A stretch of DNA of 64,000 bases from CBDUQN01 sp965369375 (GTDB taxonomy: Bacteria; Krumholzibacteriota; Krumholzibacteriia; Krumholzibacteriales; Krumholzibacteriaceae). The number at the start of each line of letters is the position of its first letter. Within the stretch, counting starts at the first letter, position 1. The position numbers and the translations under genes were made by a program. Under the pieces are notes generated by a model that was given only the letters and a program-made list of their open reading frames with translations, was not told the origin of the DNA and ran no database searches. Where the stretch lies: positions 1 to 64,000 of the forward strand of contig CBDUQN010000003.1 in the NCBI GenBank assembly GCA_965369375.1, in the 5' to 3' direction. Below, piece after piece: positions 1-7,344 of this stretch.

Positions 1-7
1 ATTGAAA

Positions 8-85
8 TGGTCGGGGCGAGAGGAATTGAACCTCCGACCTCCTGCTCCCGAAGCAGGCGCGCTAACCGGACTGCGCTACGCCCCG
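8..85 (-). tRNA. tRNA-Pro (anticodon CGG)
   Basis: A full cloverleaf can be folded on the minus strand. The acceptor stem CGGGGCG pairs with CGCCCCG, followed by discriminator A and an encoded CCA at 8-10. The anticodon stem CCTGC/GCAGG encloses the loop TTCGGGA, giving anticodon CGG, which reads CCG. The T-arm contains GGTTCAATTCC. It lies downstream of the COG2426 membrane-protein gene and has its own promoter-like sequence. It closely resembles the tRNA-Pro at 3669-3745 in its acceptor stem and D-arm. Confidence 0.96.
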
Positions 86-97
86 ACGACAAAAGGT

Positions 98-126
98 AAG
101 ATAACAGGAATCTATAAATATCTCAA
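98..126 (-). promoter_or_regulatory. Sigma70-type promoter for tRNA-Pro(CGG)
   Basis: On the minus strand there is a -35 TTGAGA (121-126), a 17-base spacer and a -10 TATCTT (98-103) preceded by TG, as in an extended -10. The tRNA 5' end lies 12 bases beyond the -10, as expected for a start just before the mature tRNA. The same TGNTATCTT element stands before the second tRNA-Pro gene. Assigned by pattern only. Confidence 0.55.
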
Positions 127-144
127 CGAATTTCGGCCTCCGAA

Positions 145-636
145 TCAGCCCAATCCCCAGAATGAGATCACGCCGAGACTTGCCAGTGTCACGATCACTC
201 CCGCACAGCAGATCCCCAGCAGGATCGCGGGAACCGCCAGCTTCAGGGGTATCTTGAAGATAAACGCAGCCGCACAACCCGTCCATGCCCCCGTAACCGG
301 CAGGGGGATTGCGACGAAGAAGACGAGTCCGAGCGCTTCGAACCGCTCCACCACCTTCCCGCGCCTCCTTGTTCTATCGAAAAACCACGTGAAGAATCTG
401 TTCCAAAGCGGGTACCGCATGAGCCGTGTCGAAACCCTTTCGAGCAGCAGGAGGATCGGAATCACGGGAATGAAGTTGCCGATGACGGCTAAGATGTATG
501 CTTCCTGCCAGCCCAATCCCTGTGTGAAGAGCGCGTACGGTATCGCTCCACGCAACTCGAATATGGGGAGCATGGCAATAAACATTGTCAACAGCCGCGC
601 ATAGAGCGGGCCGAGCGCGGCAAACGCCGGTATCAT
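145..636 (-). CDS. COG2426-type small integral membrane protein (putative small multidrug exporter family)
   Basis: A 163-residue protein that is mostly hydrophobic, with about four membrane segments. An early motif PIFELRGAIPYAL and a later IPLPVTGAWTG match the COG2426 family, annotated in databases as a putative small multidrug export protein. Its real transport function is not firmly established. I place the start at the ATG at 634-636 because its A is shared with the TAA stop of pcm and the reading frame upstream lies inside pcm. It is probably translated by coupling to pcm as the last gene of a surE-pcm unit. It acts in the cytoplasmic membrane. The substrate is unknown. Confidence 0.85.
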   Translation of the reverse strand: MIPAFAALGPLYARLLTMFIAMLPIFELRGAIPYALFTQGLGWQEAYILAVIGNFIPVIPILLLLERVSTRLMRYPLWNRFFTWFFDRTRRRGKVVERFEALGLVFFVAIPLPVTGAWTGCAAAFIFKIPLKLAVPAILLGICCAGVIVTLASLGVISFWGLG

Positions 637-1292
637 TACTCCCCCACTCCTTTCTTCAGCGGAACGAAGGCGCATTTCGAAAGGCGCCGTTCGATGATCC
701 CGCCCCCTCCATTTGAAAACAACGTCAGGCGCTCCGATTCCTCTGCTATCGGCGCTATCAGGGCGCCCTGCTCGGCGAGTTGGCCCAAGAGGCTGTGGGG
801 TTTCTCCTTCATCGCGGCGGAGACGATGATCCTGTTAAACGGTGAATACCCTTTCCAGCCGTTCGATCCGTCCCCCACCTTCAAGCGGATCTTCCCCGTG
901 GTGATGTTTGAGAGAACCGTTTCCGCCTTTTGCGAGAGAGACGCGATCCGCTCGATAGAGTATATTTCCTTTGCGAGCAGCGAAAGTATTGCGGTCTGGT
1001 AACCCGATCCCGTGCCGATTTCGAGCACGCGATCTTTCCTGTTTATACGGAGGGATTGGAGCATGAGTGCGATCGTGTACGGCTGCGAAATCGTCTGCGC
1101 GTATCCGATCGGAAAGGAGCAATCGTCATACGCTCTGCCGCCGATCGCGGGATCGACAAAGAGGTGACGCGGCACGCTCATGAACGCTTCCAGGATCCGC
1201 TTGTCGGCTATCCCTCTCGCGTGGAGCTGCTCGACGACCATCCTGCGGCGGGCGATCGCGTAATCTACTTCGGTTTCCATTCGATCTTCCAT
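636..1292 (-). CDS. pcm: Protein-L-isoaspartate O-methyltransferase
   Basis: Methylates L-isoaspartyl residues of damaged proteins with S-adenosylmethionine, starting their repair to aspartate in the cytoplasm. The 218-residue length is usual for the family. The SAM-binding motif I, EIGTGSG, is at residues 91-97, and the N-terminal half carries the family block VPRHLFVD and SQPYTIA. The start overlaps the end of surE by 28 bases; a second ATG four codons on is possible. The surE-pcm order is the widespread stress-survival arrangement, also seen in E. coli. The stop is shared with the start of the next membrane-protein gene. Confidence 0.95.
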   Translation of the reverse strand: MEDRMETEVDYAIARRRMVVEQLHARGIADKRILEAFMSVPRHLFVDPAIGGRAYDDCSFPIGYAQTISQPYTIALMLQSLRINRKDRVLEIGTGSGYQTAILSLLAKEIYSIERIASLSQKAETVLSNITTGKIRLKVGDGSNGWKGYSPFNRIIVSAAMKEKPHSLLGQLAEQGALIAPIAEESERLTLFSNGGGGIIERRLSKCAFVPLKKGVGE

Positions 1293-2032
1293 TTATTGAG
1301 TTCAACGATGCTCTTGTAGTCGGTTATGTCTATCTGCAGCGGGGTGACCGAGATGTGGCCGGCGGAGACGGCCGCGAAATCGCTATTTTCTTCGTCGCTC
1401 CATCCCGGACCCTCTCCCCCGATCCAGAAGTAGTTTTTCCCCCGTGGATCCTTTTTCTCTACAATGACGTCCTTGTAGACCCTCGAGCCGAGTTTCGTGA
1501 TTCGTATGCCCTGTATCCTGTCCTTCGGCAGGTCCGGAATGTTGACGTTCCATATCGTCGATCGCGGCACCTCCTGCTTGAGCATTTTTGCGGACAGGTA
1601 TCGCGAGGCGTCCGCCGCACTATCGATATTCTCGGGATCCCTTGAAACGATCGAGATCGCTATGGAGGGAATGCCGAGAATGCTGCCTTCGATCGCAGCT
1701 GCAACCGTCCCGGAATAGTTGACATCCTCCCCCATGTTCGGACCGTGATTGATTCCTGAGACGATGAGATCCGGTTCCCGGCCGAGGAGGCGTTTCACGG
1801 CGAGCAACACGCAATCGGTCGGCGTTCCCGATACACCTATGAGAGCGGGTTCATACTCATTGATTCTGAGCGGTTTGTGAAGCGTGATCGCGTGGCTCGA
1901 TGCGCTCTGTTCCTGCTCGGGCGCCACGATGACGACACGCCCGATTTCACGGAGTGCCTCGGCGAGGGCCAGCAGGCCCCGAGCCCTGATCCCATCATCG
2001 TTCGTGACCAGTATCGTTGTCTCATTTCCCAT
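1265..2032 (-). CDS. surE: 5'/3'-nucleotidase SurE
   Basis: Hydrolyses phosphate from nucleoside monophosphates (and exopolyphosphate in some members) using a divalent metal; cytoplasmic. The 255 residues start with the metal-binding motif TNDDG (N11, D12, D13, G14). The family sequence SGINHGPNMGEDVNYSGTV follows near residue 93, carrying the conserved Ser and Asn ligands. It is slightly longer than many SurE proteins because of an extended C-terminus. It is the first gene of a surE-pcm-COG2426 unit, with 105 non-coding bases upstream in which I see no clear promoter. Confidence 0.95.
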   Translation of the reverse strand: MGNETTILVTNDDGIRARGLLALAEALREIGRVVIVAPEQEQSASSHAITLHKPLRINEYEPALIGVSGTPTDCVLLAVKRLLGREPDLIVSGINHGPNMGEDVNYSGTVAAAIEGSILGIPSIAISIVSRDPENIDSAADASRYLSAKMLKQEVPRSTIWNVNIPDLPKDRIQGIRITKLGSRVYKDVIVEKKDPRGKNYFWIGGEGPGWSDEENSDFAAVSAGHISVTPLQIDITDYKSIVELNKWKIEWKPK

Positions 2033-2137
2033 GCATACCGCCCGGATGGGGTGCGTAAGTTCGATTATCCTCTTTTCACGCTACGATAGTAATCCATCAT
2101 CTCAGATGCCGGTTATCAATCACGAGAATTCGAAAGA

Positions 2138-2815
2138 TTACCAGAAAAGGCTGCGGAAGACCAGAAACAAAAACCGCATCGTGTCCCGAAAGGGATGAAT
2201 CGTGCTCTTTTCATCGGCGTAGATGGTCCGGGACGGTATCGATTCGATAACCGCTTTCATCTTGCACGCCTTGATCAAGATCTCGCTCTCGGTGTCGTAA
2301 TGAGAGGTCACGAGACCGATCCGCCGCAGGAGCGATGTGCGTATGAGCCGATATCCGTACTGGCTGTCTTCTATTTTATACCCAGTCCTGAGGCTGATAA
2401 TCATGGACGTGAGAAAATTGGTCGTCCTCCTGATGAGCGGCATCCCCTGCATCTGCCCCATCCTGTTGCCGATCATGAGATCCACATGCGACTGTTCGTA
2501 CTTCTCTAGGAAGAGGGGGATTTCATCGGGATCGTGCTGGCCGTCCGCATCTATGGTAAAGGTTGCTTCGATACGCGGCGCTTCGAGCATCCATTTGAAA
2601 CCGGTCTTCAGGGCGTTCCCCTTCCCCCTGTTGGTATCGTGCGTGATCACCTGAACATTGTTGCTTTCGGCGACCTCTCCGGTACCGTCGCTCGATCCGT
2701 CGTCGACTACGAGTATGTTTTCACTCGGAAGATGCCTCAGTATCCCTTTCAGCACTTCCGACAGGTGGGCTGCTGCGTTGTACGCGGGTATGATCGCTCC
2801 GAACCTTTCATGCAT
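2138..2815 (-). CDS. Family 2 glycosyltransferase, polyprenyl-phosphate sugar synthase-like
   Basis: A 225-residue GT-A glycosyltransferase. The start of the fold, IIPAYN, is at residues 8-13; the nucleotide-binding stretch VVDDGSSDGT is at about 36-45; and the metal-binding DxD lies in DADGQHD (89-95). This resembles dolichyl/polyprenyl-phosphate mannose or glucose synthases, but without the C-terminal membrane segments of the longer members. I chose the ATG at 2813-2815, which overlaps the stop of the acyltransferase gene by 8 bases; the in-frame extension upstream lies inside that gene. The pairing with an LpxL-like acyltransferase suggests envelope lipid or glycan synthesis. Donor and acceptor cannot be read from sequence. 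Confidence 0.85.
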   Translation of the reverse strand: MHERFGAIIPAYNAAAHLSEVLKGILRHLPSENILVVDDGSSDGTGEVAESNNVQVITHDTNRGKGNALKTGFKWMLEAPRIEATFTIDADGQHDPDEIPLFLEKYEQSHVDLMIGNRMGQMQGMPLIRRTTNFLTSMIISLRTGYKIEDSQYGYRLIRTSLLRRIGLVTSHYDTESEILIKACKMKAVIESIPSRTIYADEKSTIHPFRDTMRFLFLVFRSLFW

Positions 2816-3650
2816 ACGTTTCCTCCGGCCAGAGATGATCGAATGCAAACCATTGATCGGGGTGATTCGTGATGCATTGCTCGATCCTTTCGAGGCACGC
2901 TCTGCCTATCGCTTCCGGAGAGCTGTTCGGCTCAGCAACGCTGATTTCTTCACCGATGAATGTGTCGATCGTTCCTCTTTCATTGTAGAAACACCAGCAC
3001 GGCAGTAAGGGAGCGCCCGTCCTCATAGAAAGGATGATATGCCCGTTGGGAAGAAATGCTTCACGGCCAAAAAAGGGAAGCCTCAGTCCCTTTGTGGAGA
3101 AGTTTCTGTCGATGAGCAGAGCTACCGTTTCGTTGTTTCTCAAGGCTTTGATCAATGGTCCGATAGATTCGCCGAGGAGGTAGTCTCTGATTCCCCATTT
3201 CCCCCTGATAGTGCTGAAGAATCTCGTAACACGCGCCGAAGGGTGTTCCAGCGCAACCGTGTTGGCGCGGTACCCATGCGAGGCGAGAGTTGCGCCTGCC
3301 ATTTCCCACGGCCCGACGTGGGGTGTGAAGAGCACGGCGCCCTTGTTTCTCTCCAGCGCCTTTTCGAGATGCTCGATTCCGTTTATTCTGCATTTTGCAT
3401 GAAGTTGCTGAGGGGTCAAAGAAGGGAGCTCGAGAAAATCGACGATGGTCCGGGAAAAGTTCTTGAAAACGGAATAGGTCGATACACCGTCGATTGACAA
3501 GATCTCGAAATTTCGCCGCACATTCTTTCGTATGCGCCATTTGAATATATAGAAGAGATAAGCTATGAAGGATGCCGACCGGATGGCGGAAGCCTCCGTC
3601 ATGAAACGGATGAAGAATGCTGCAACCCTATATAAAAAATAAGACACCAT
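2808..3650 (-). CDS. LpxL/HtrB-type lysophospholipid (lipid A) acyltransferase
   Basis: A 280-residue member of the lauroyl/myristoyl acyltransferase family, which adds secondary acyl chains to lipid A on the inner face of the cytoplasmic membrane. The N-terminal 35 residues are hydrophobic and would anchor it. The catalytic H-x4-E motif is HVGPWE (111-116), and later blocks include LLIDRN and FLPNGHI. I chose the ATG at 3650 because the upstream frame runs into the tRNA-Pro gene. No strong ribosome site precedes it. The related family that acylates other lipids (for example ornithine lipids or mannosides) cannot be excluded. Confidence 0.85.
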   Translation of the reverse strand: MVSYFLYRVAAFFIRFMTEASAIRSASFIAYLFYIFKWRIRKNVRRNFEILSIDGVSTYSVFKNFSRTIVDFLELPSLTPQQLHAKCRINGIEHLEKALERNKGAVLFTPHVGPWEMAGATLASHGYRANTVALEHPSARVTRFFSTIRGKWGIRDYLLGESIGPLIKALRNNETVALLIDRNFSTKGLRLPFFGREAFLPNGHIILSMRTGAPLLPCWCFYNERGTIDTFIGEEISVAEPNSSPEAIGRACLERIEQCITNHPDQWFAFDHLWPEETYA

Positions 3651-3668
3651 AATATGCTGTCTGCAAAC

Positions 3669-3745
3669 TGGTCGGGGCGACTGGATTTGAACCAGCGACC
3701 ACTTGCCCCCCATGCAAGTGCGCTACCGGACTGCGCCACGCCCCG
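3669..3745 (-). tRNA. tRNA-Pro (anticodon GGG)
   Basis: Cloverleaf on the minus strand with the same acceptor stem as the tRNA at 8-85 (CGGGGCG/CGCCCCG) and an encoded CCA at 3669-3671. The anticodon stem CTTGC/GCAAG encloses ATGGGGG, with T at position 33 and anticodon GGG, reading CCC and CCT. The T-arm contains GGTTCAAATCC. The D-loop is one base shorter than in the CGG tRNA. Confidence 0.96.
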
Positions 3746-3754
3746 ACCGCTTAG

Positions 3755-3784
3755 AAGATATCACGGTTCAAACCCGAGAGACAA
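3755..3784 (-). promoter_or_regulatory. Promoter-like element before tRNA-Pro(GGG)
   Basis: The minus strand has a -10 TATCTT (3755-3760) with TG one base upstream, and TTGTCT at 3779-3784 as a weaker -35 with an 18-base spacer. The -10 sits 10 bases before the tRNA 5' end. The extended -10 is identical to the one at 98-106. The rest of the 209-base gap between this tRNA and the MerR gene shows no convincing gene. Confidence 0.45.
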
Positions 3785-3954
3785 GATTAAAATGAACGCT
3801 ATAATTGCTTTCCGGCAAACCGGTTTGTGAGATTTCAGTGACGTGCTTGGCGTGAAGGCGTTGTGATATGGAGGCCGTGAAGACGCAAGCGATTCGAATT
3901 TCCGGCTCAGAGTGCGTATAGATGCCTGGCCTGCGACGCCTCGCCGCCATGACG

Positions 3955-4320
3955 CTAGAGCTGCTCTACCATGCTTTTCAGCTCGAGGAGGTCCTTTTTC
4001 AGGGACAGGAGCAAATTCCGCTTTCCCGGCTCGGAAAAAGGGATGTTGAGTTGTTCGATGAGCAGATCGGGGCTGTTGTTGGACTCTCTCAGCTTCTGCC
4101 TCGCGCCGGCGATGGTGAATCCCTTCTCGTAGAGGAGATTTTTGATCGTCAGTATGAACTTGATGTCACGGACACGGTAGACCCTGTTCCCCGCTCTGTT
4201 TTTCTTCGGCTTGAGGCTCGGGAACTGCGTTTCCCAGTAGCGCAGCACGTGAGGTTTGACGGCGAGAAGATCGCTCACTTCCCCTATCGCGTAATATAAC
4301 TTTTGCTCGTTTTTCTTCAT
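3955..4320 (-). CDS. MerR-family transcriptional regulator, short form
   Basis: A 121-residue DNA-binding protein. The winged helix-turn-helix of MerR is clear: YAIGEVSDLLAV (about 10-21), LRYWETQFPSLKP and the wing NRVYRVRDI. After the domain only a short helical, charged tail remains (about residues 75-121, a likely dimerising coiled coil). There is no cysteine or recognisable ligand domain, so it probably does not sense metal the way MerR itself does. It follows gpsA closely (51 bases), so it may be co-transcribed with plsY-gpsA. Its target is unknown. Short MerR proteins like this are common as orphan regulators. Confidence 0.85.
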   Translation of the reverse strand: MKKNEQKLYYAIGEVSDLLAVKPHVLRYWETQFPSLKPKKNRAGNRVYRVRDIKFILTIKNLLYEKGFTIAGARQKLRESNNSPDLLIEQLNIPFSEPGKRNLLLSLKKDLLELKSMVEQL

Positions 4321-4371
4321 GTTTCCCCCCGTTCCATTCAGTCGTACCGCAGCTTGAAGCCGCTGCGGAAA

Positions 4372-5406
4372 TTACATTTCCTTCTTTGCTTTACGGATCA
4401 TGAGATCACGAATCGCGTTGCGGGGATTCTTGCCGTGAAACAGAACACGATAAACCTGCTCGGCGATCGGGAGCTCCACCCCCACGGTTGATGCCAGTTT
4501 GACGGCCGCCTTCGTCGTCTTGACCCCCTCTGCGACCATTACCATTTCCTTCAAGATGTTGCGGAGCTTCTTCCCCTTTCCTATCTGTTCGCCGACATAC
4601 CGGTTTCGGCTGTGCCGGCTCATGCAGGTCGTGATGAGATCCCCCACCCCCGCGAGACCGCTGAGGGTTTTTTCCCGTGCCCCCATCCGTGTGGCGAGCC
4701 GCTTCATCTCCGCCAGGCCCCTCGTGATGAGTGCGGCCTTCGTGTTGTCCCCGAAGCCGAGGCCGTCGCATATCCCCGAGGCAATTGCGATCGTGTTCTT
4801 GAGAGACACTCCGAGCTCCACTCCTACGATGTCGGTATTCGTGTAGACGCGGAAATACTCCGTCATGAAGATTCGCTGGACTTCCTCGAGCACCGACAGG
4901 CGGGGACCTGCGACGACGATGGAAGTCGGCATTTTGCGGCTCACCTCTTCGGCGTGGCTCGGTCCGAGAAGCCCGACTATCCTGCTCGCGTTTTGCGGGA
5001 GCTCTTGCTTGAGCACTTCGCTCATGCGGCAGAGTGAACGTTCCTCGAGACCCTTCGAGGCGTTTATGATCACGCTGCTCTTGTCAAACGACGGCGCCGC
5101 GACGGCGAGGCGGGCCGTGGAGCGGATCGTATGGCTCGGTGTGACGAATACAATGTGAGTCGCGCCGCTGAGCGCCTTCTCTACGTCCGATGTCACCGAA
5201 ATCGATTTGGGGATCGGGATGCCGGGCAGGAAGCGGCGGTTCTCGCGGTGCTTGACGAGAAGCTCAGCGAGCCACTCGTAATATTCCCAGAGCACAATGT
5301 CGTAGCCCTTTCCGGCAAGCAGCAGCGCCAAGGTGGTTCCCCAGCTTCCTGCCCCGAGAACGGTAACGCTGACTCCCCGTATCGCCGCGTTTATTCTCGA
5401 CCTCAT
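4372..5406 (-). CDS. gpsA: Glycerol-3-phosphate dehydrogenase [NAD(P)+]
   Basis: Reduces dihydroxyacetone phosphate to sn-glycerol-3-phosphate, the starting backbone for phospholipids; cytoplasmic. The 344 residues fit the family. The dinucleotide-binding loop GAGSWGTTLA is at about 18-27. GPSHAEEV and the block GVSLKNTIAIASG, carrying the catalytic Lys, are present, as is GFGDNTKAALITRG. The ATG at 5404-5406 is chosen because the longer frame lies inside plsY. plsY ends 4 bases upstream, so the enzyme making glycerol-3-phosphate and the one acylating it are made from one transcript, a common arrangement. Confidence 0.96.
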   Translation of the reverse strand: MRSRINAAIRGVSVTVLGAGSWGTTLALLLAGKGYDIVLWEYYEWLAELLVKHRENRRFLPGIPIPKSISVTSDVEKALSGATHIVFVTPSHTIRSTARLAVAAPSFDKSSVIINASKGLEERSLCRMSEVLKQELPQNASRIVGLLGPSHAEEVSRKMPTSIVVAGPRLSVLEEVQRIFMTEYFRVYTNTDIVGVELGVSLKNTIAIASGICDGLGFGDNTKAALITRGLAEMKRLATRMGAREKTLSGLAGVGDLITTCMSRHSRNRYVGEQIGKGKKLRNILKEMVMVAEGVKTTKAAVKLASTVGVELPIAEQVYRVLFHGKNPRNAIRDLMIRKAKKEM

Positions 5407-5410
5407 TGTG

Positions 5411-6025
5411 CTAAAAGATCCTCCTCTCGCTTCCCTCTCTGAGTCGAACGATATTCGAGCGGTGCTTGTATATGACGAGTCCCGCGATCGCCACCGAGAG
5501 GATGAGAACGGCGAGGTGCGTGTCTGATCCGAATACCCGGTCCGAAACGAGAATCGCAACGGGCAGGAATACGGCTCCCACGATAGACGCCACGGAGACG
5601 ATGCGTGAAACGAGCAACACGACGACCCACAGAAGGACACACATTATCGTTGCCTGCCAGGCGAGAGCGAGGAACGCTCCCATCGCCGTGCCGACTCCCT
5701 TGCCGCCGGAGAACCTCACAAAGACCGAGTAATTGTGGCCGAGAATGACGATGAATGTGGCAAGGATCGCATACGCGACACTCTCCCCCCCGAAAGCGGA
5801 GAAATACCTCACCGCGACGAATCCCTTGCCGATATCGAAAAGGAGGACGGGTAGGGCGGCTTTAGTTCCCAGGACCCTGAATGTATTGGCCGCTCCGAGA
5901 TTGCCGCTCCCGTGGTCTCTCAGATCGATACTCTTGATGATTCTTCCCGCGATGTAACTCGCTGGAATGGCTCCCACGAGATAGCTCGGAACCGCCACGA
6001 GAAGGATATTCAGCAGATTTTCCAT
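5411..6025 (-). CDS. plsY: Acyl-phosphate:glycerol-3-phosphate acyltransferase PlsY
   Basis: Transfers an acyl group from acyl-phosphate to position 1 of glycerol-3-phosphate in the cytoplasmic membrane, the first step of phospholipid synthesis in most bacteria. The 204 residues form about five hydrophobic segments. The three conserved loops are visible: PASYIAGRI, the glycine-rich GSGNLGAANTFRVLG, and FSGGKGVGTAMG. It is coupled to gpsA downstream and lies 2 bases from der upstream. PlsX, which makes the acyl-phosphate, is not in the window. Confidence 0.96.
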   Translation of the reverse strand: MENLLNILLVAVPSYLVGAIPASYIAGRIIKSIDLRDHGSGNLGAANTFRVLGTKAALPVLLFDIGKGFVAVRYFSAFGGESVAYAILATFIVILGHNYSVFVRFSGGKGVGTAMGAFLALAWQATIMCVLLWVVVLLVSRIVSVASIVGAVFLPVAILVSDRVFGSDTHLAVLILSVAIAGLVIYKHRSNIVRLREGSERRIF

Positions 6026-6027
6026 TC

Positions 6028-7344
6028 CTATCTCCGCTTCGATTTAAGCGTGATTCTAACCGCCGTGCCCTCGAAGGTAAACAATTTTCTTATCTGATTG
6101 TTAATATAACGCCTATAAGATCTAGGGAAATATAGGGAATTGTTAACAAAAAGGGTGAAGGTCGGGGGCTTGATGCCTGTCTGGGTGGCGTAGTAGATCT
6201 TGCCCGTGCCGCCACGATAAAATTTCGGCGGCTGCGCGGAGATGATGCGCTCTATCAACCTGTTGAGGTCCTTCGTCTCAACCTTCTTGCACCGCTGCGC
6301 CTGTATCGTGAAACAGAGGGGGATGAGCTTTTCGATGCGAAGGCCGGTAAGGGCCGAAACGGTCATGATCGGCGCGTATGTGAGAAACGGCATGCCGTCA
6401 CGGACCCGTTTCACGTATTCCCCGATCGTATCCCTTTTTTTATCTATCAGGTCCCACTTATTGAGAAGGAGCACCATCCCCTTTCTCGCCCGGTGGCCTT
6501 CCGCGGCGATTCTCGTATCCTGACGTGAGATCTCGCTCGAGGCGTCGACGAGCATGAGCACGATATCGGCTGCCTTGATGCTCTTGAGACTCTTCAGACT
6601 GCTTATGATCTGCAGGCCTCCCTTCGTCTGCGATCTTCTCTTTATTCCCGCCGTATCTATGAAGATCACATCTTTGCCGCGGTATTTCACGCGGATGTTG
6701 ATGGAATCCCTCGTCGTGCCAGGCTCTTCGGCGACAATGTGGCGCTCCTCACCGGCGAGGGCATTGACAAGAGAGCTCTTACCGACGTTCGGTTTGCCGA
6801 CGATGGCTACCTTAAGCGCATCGCGCTCCTTTGGCGCTGGCTTGCGCGGGAGACGGGACACGATCTCGTCGAGGAGCTCTCCCACCCCTTTCCCGTGCAA
6901 TGCGCTGATCGCGTGAAGAGAATCAAATCCGAGCTTGTGGAACTCATGGATATTCCAACCGTCTTCTTCACTCTCCACTTTGTTGACGGTGAGGATCATC
7001 TTGTCGCCGTCGGCGCGGAGCTCTCGAAGGAGGTTCTCGTCATCGGCGGTAATCCCGGTGTCCACATCGACGAGAAATACGATTACTCCCGATTGGTCAG
7101 CGGCTTTCTTGATGTTCTTTATGATCTGGCGCTGCAGGGGATCTTCGTGATCGAGAATGAATCCTCCGGTATCGACGAGCGTGAACTCGACGCCGTTCCA
7201 CGTGACCTGTTCCTCCATCCGATCTCTCGTGACGCCCGGTGTCGCAAAGGTGATCGCCTTCCTCCCCCCGACGATCCTGTTGAAGAGGGTCGATTTGCCG
7301 GAGTTCGGTTTTCCGATGATCGCGACGAGAGACGGTCTCTTCAT
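6028..7344 (-). CDS. der: Ribosome biogenesis GTPase Der (EngA)
   Basis: Tandem GTPase that acts in 50S ribosomal subunit maturation. The 438 residues contain two G domains. The first has GKPNSGKST (11-19), DTGGF and NKVE; the second has GKPNVGKSS (about 182-190), DTAGIKRR and NKWD. A KH-like C-terminal domain ends in a basic tail (LKSKRR). Its start overlaps the stop of the DUF512 gene by 4 bases (ATGA), indicating coupling. Length and motif order are typical. Confidence 0.97.
   Translation of the reverse strand: MKRPSLVAIIGKPNSGKSTLFNRIVGGRKAITFATPGVTRDRMEEQVTWNGVEFTLVDTGGFILDHEDPLQRQIIKNIKKAADQSGVIVFLVDVDTGITADDENLLRELRADGDKMILTVNKVESEEDGWNIHEFHKLGFDSLHAISALHGKGVGELLDEIVSRLPRKPAPKERDALKVAIVGKPNVGKSSLVNALAGEERHIVAEEPGTTRDSINIRVKYRGKDVIFIDTAGIKRRSQTKGGLQIISSLKSLKSIKAADIVLMLVDASSEISRQDTRIAAEGHRARKGMVLLLNKWDLIDKKRDTIGEYVKRVRDGMPFLTYAPIMTVSALTGLRIEKLIPLCFTIQAQRCKKVETKDLNRLIERIISAQPPKFYRGGTGKIYYATQTGIKPPTFTLFVNNSLYFPRSYRRYINNQIRKLFTFEGTAVRITLKSKRR

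Noticed and set aside
3768..3950. Possible 60-residue protein between tRNA-Pro(GGG) and the MerR gene
   Set aside because: No ribosome site, no family resemblance, and it overlaps the tRNA promoter. The gap is better read as non-coding.
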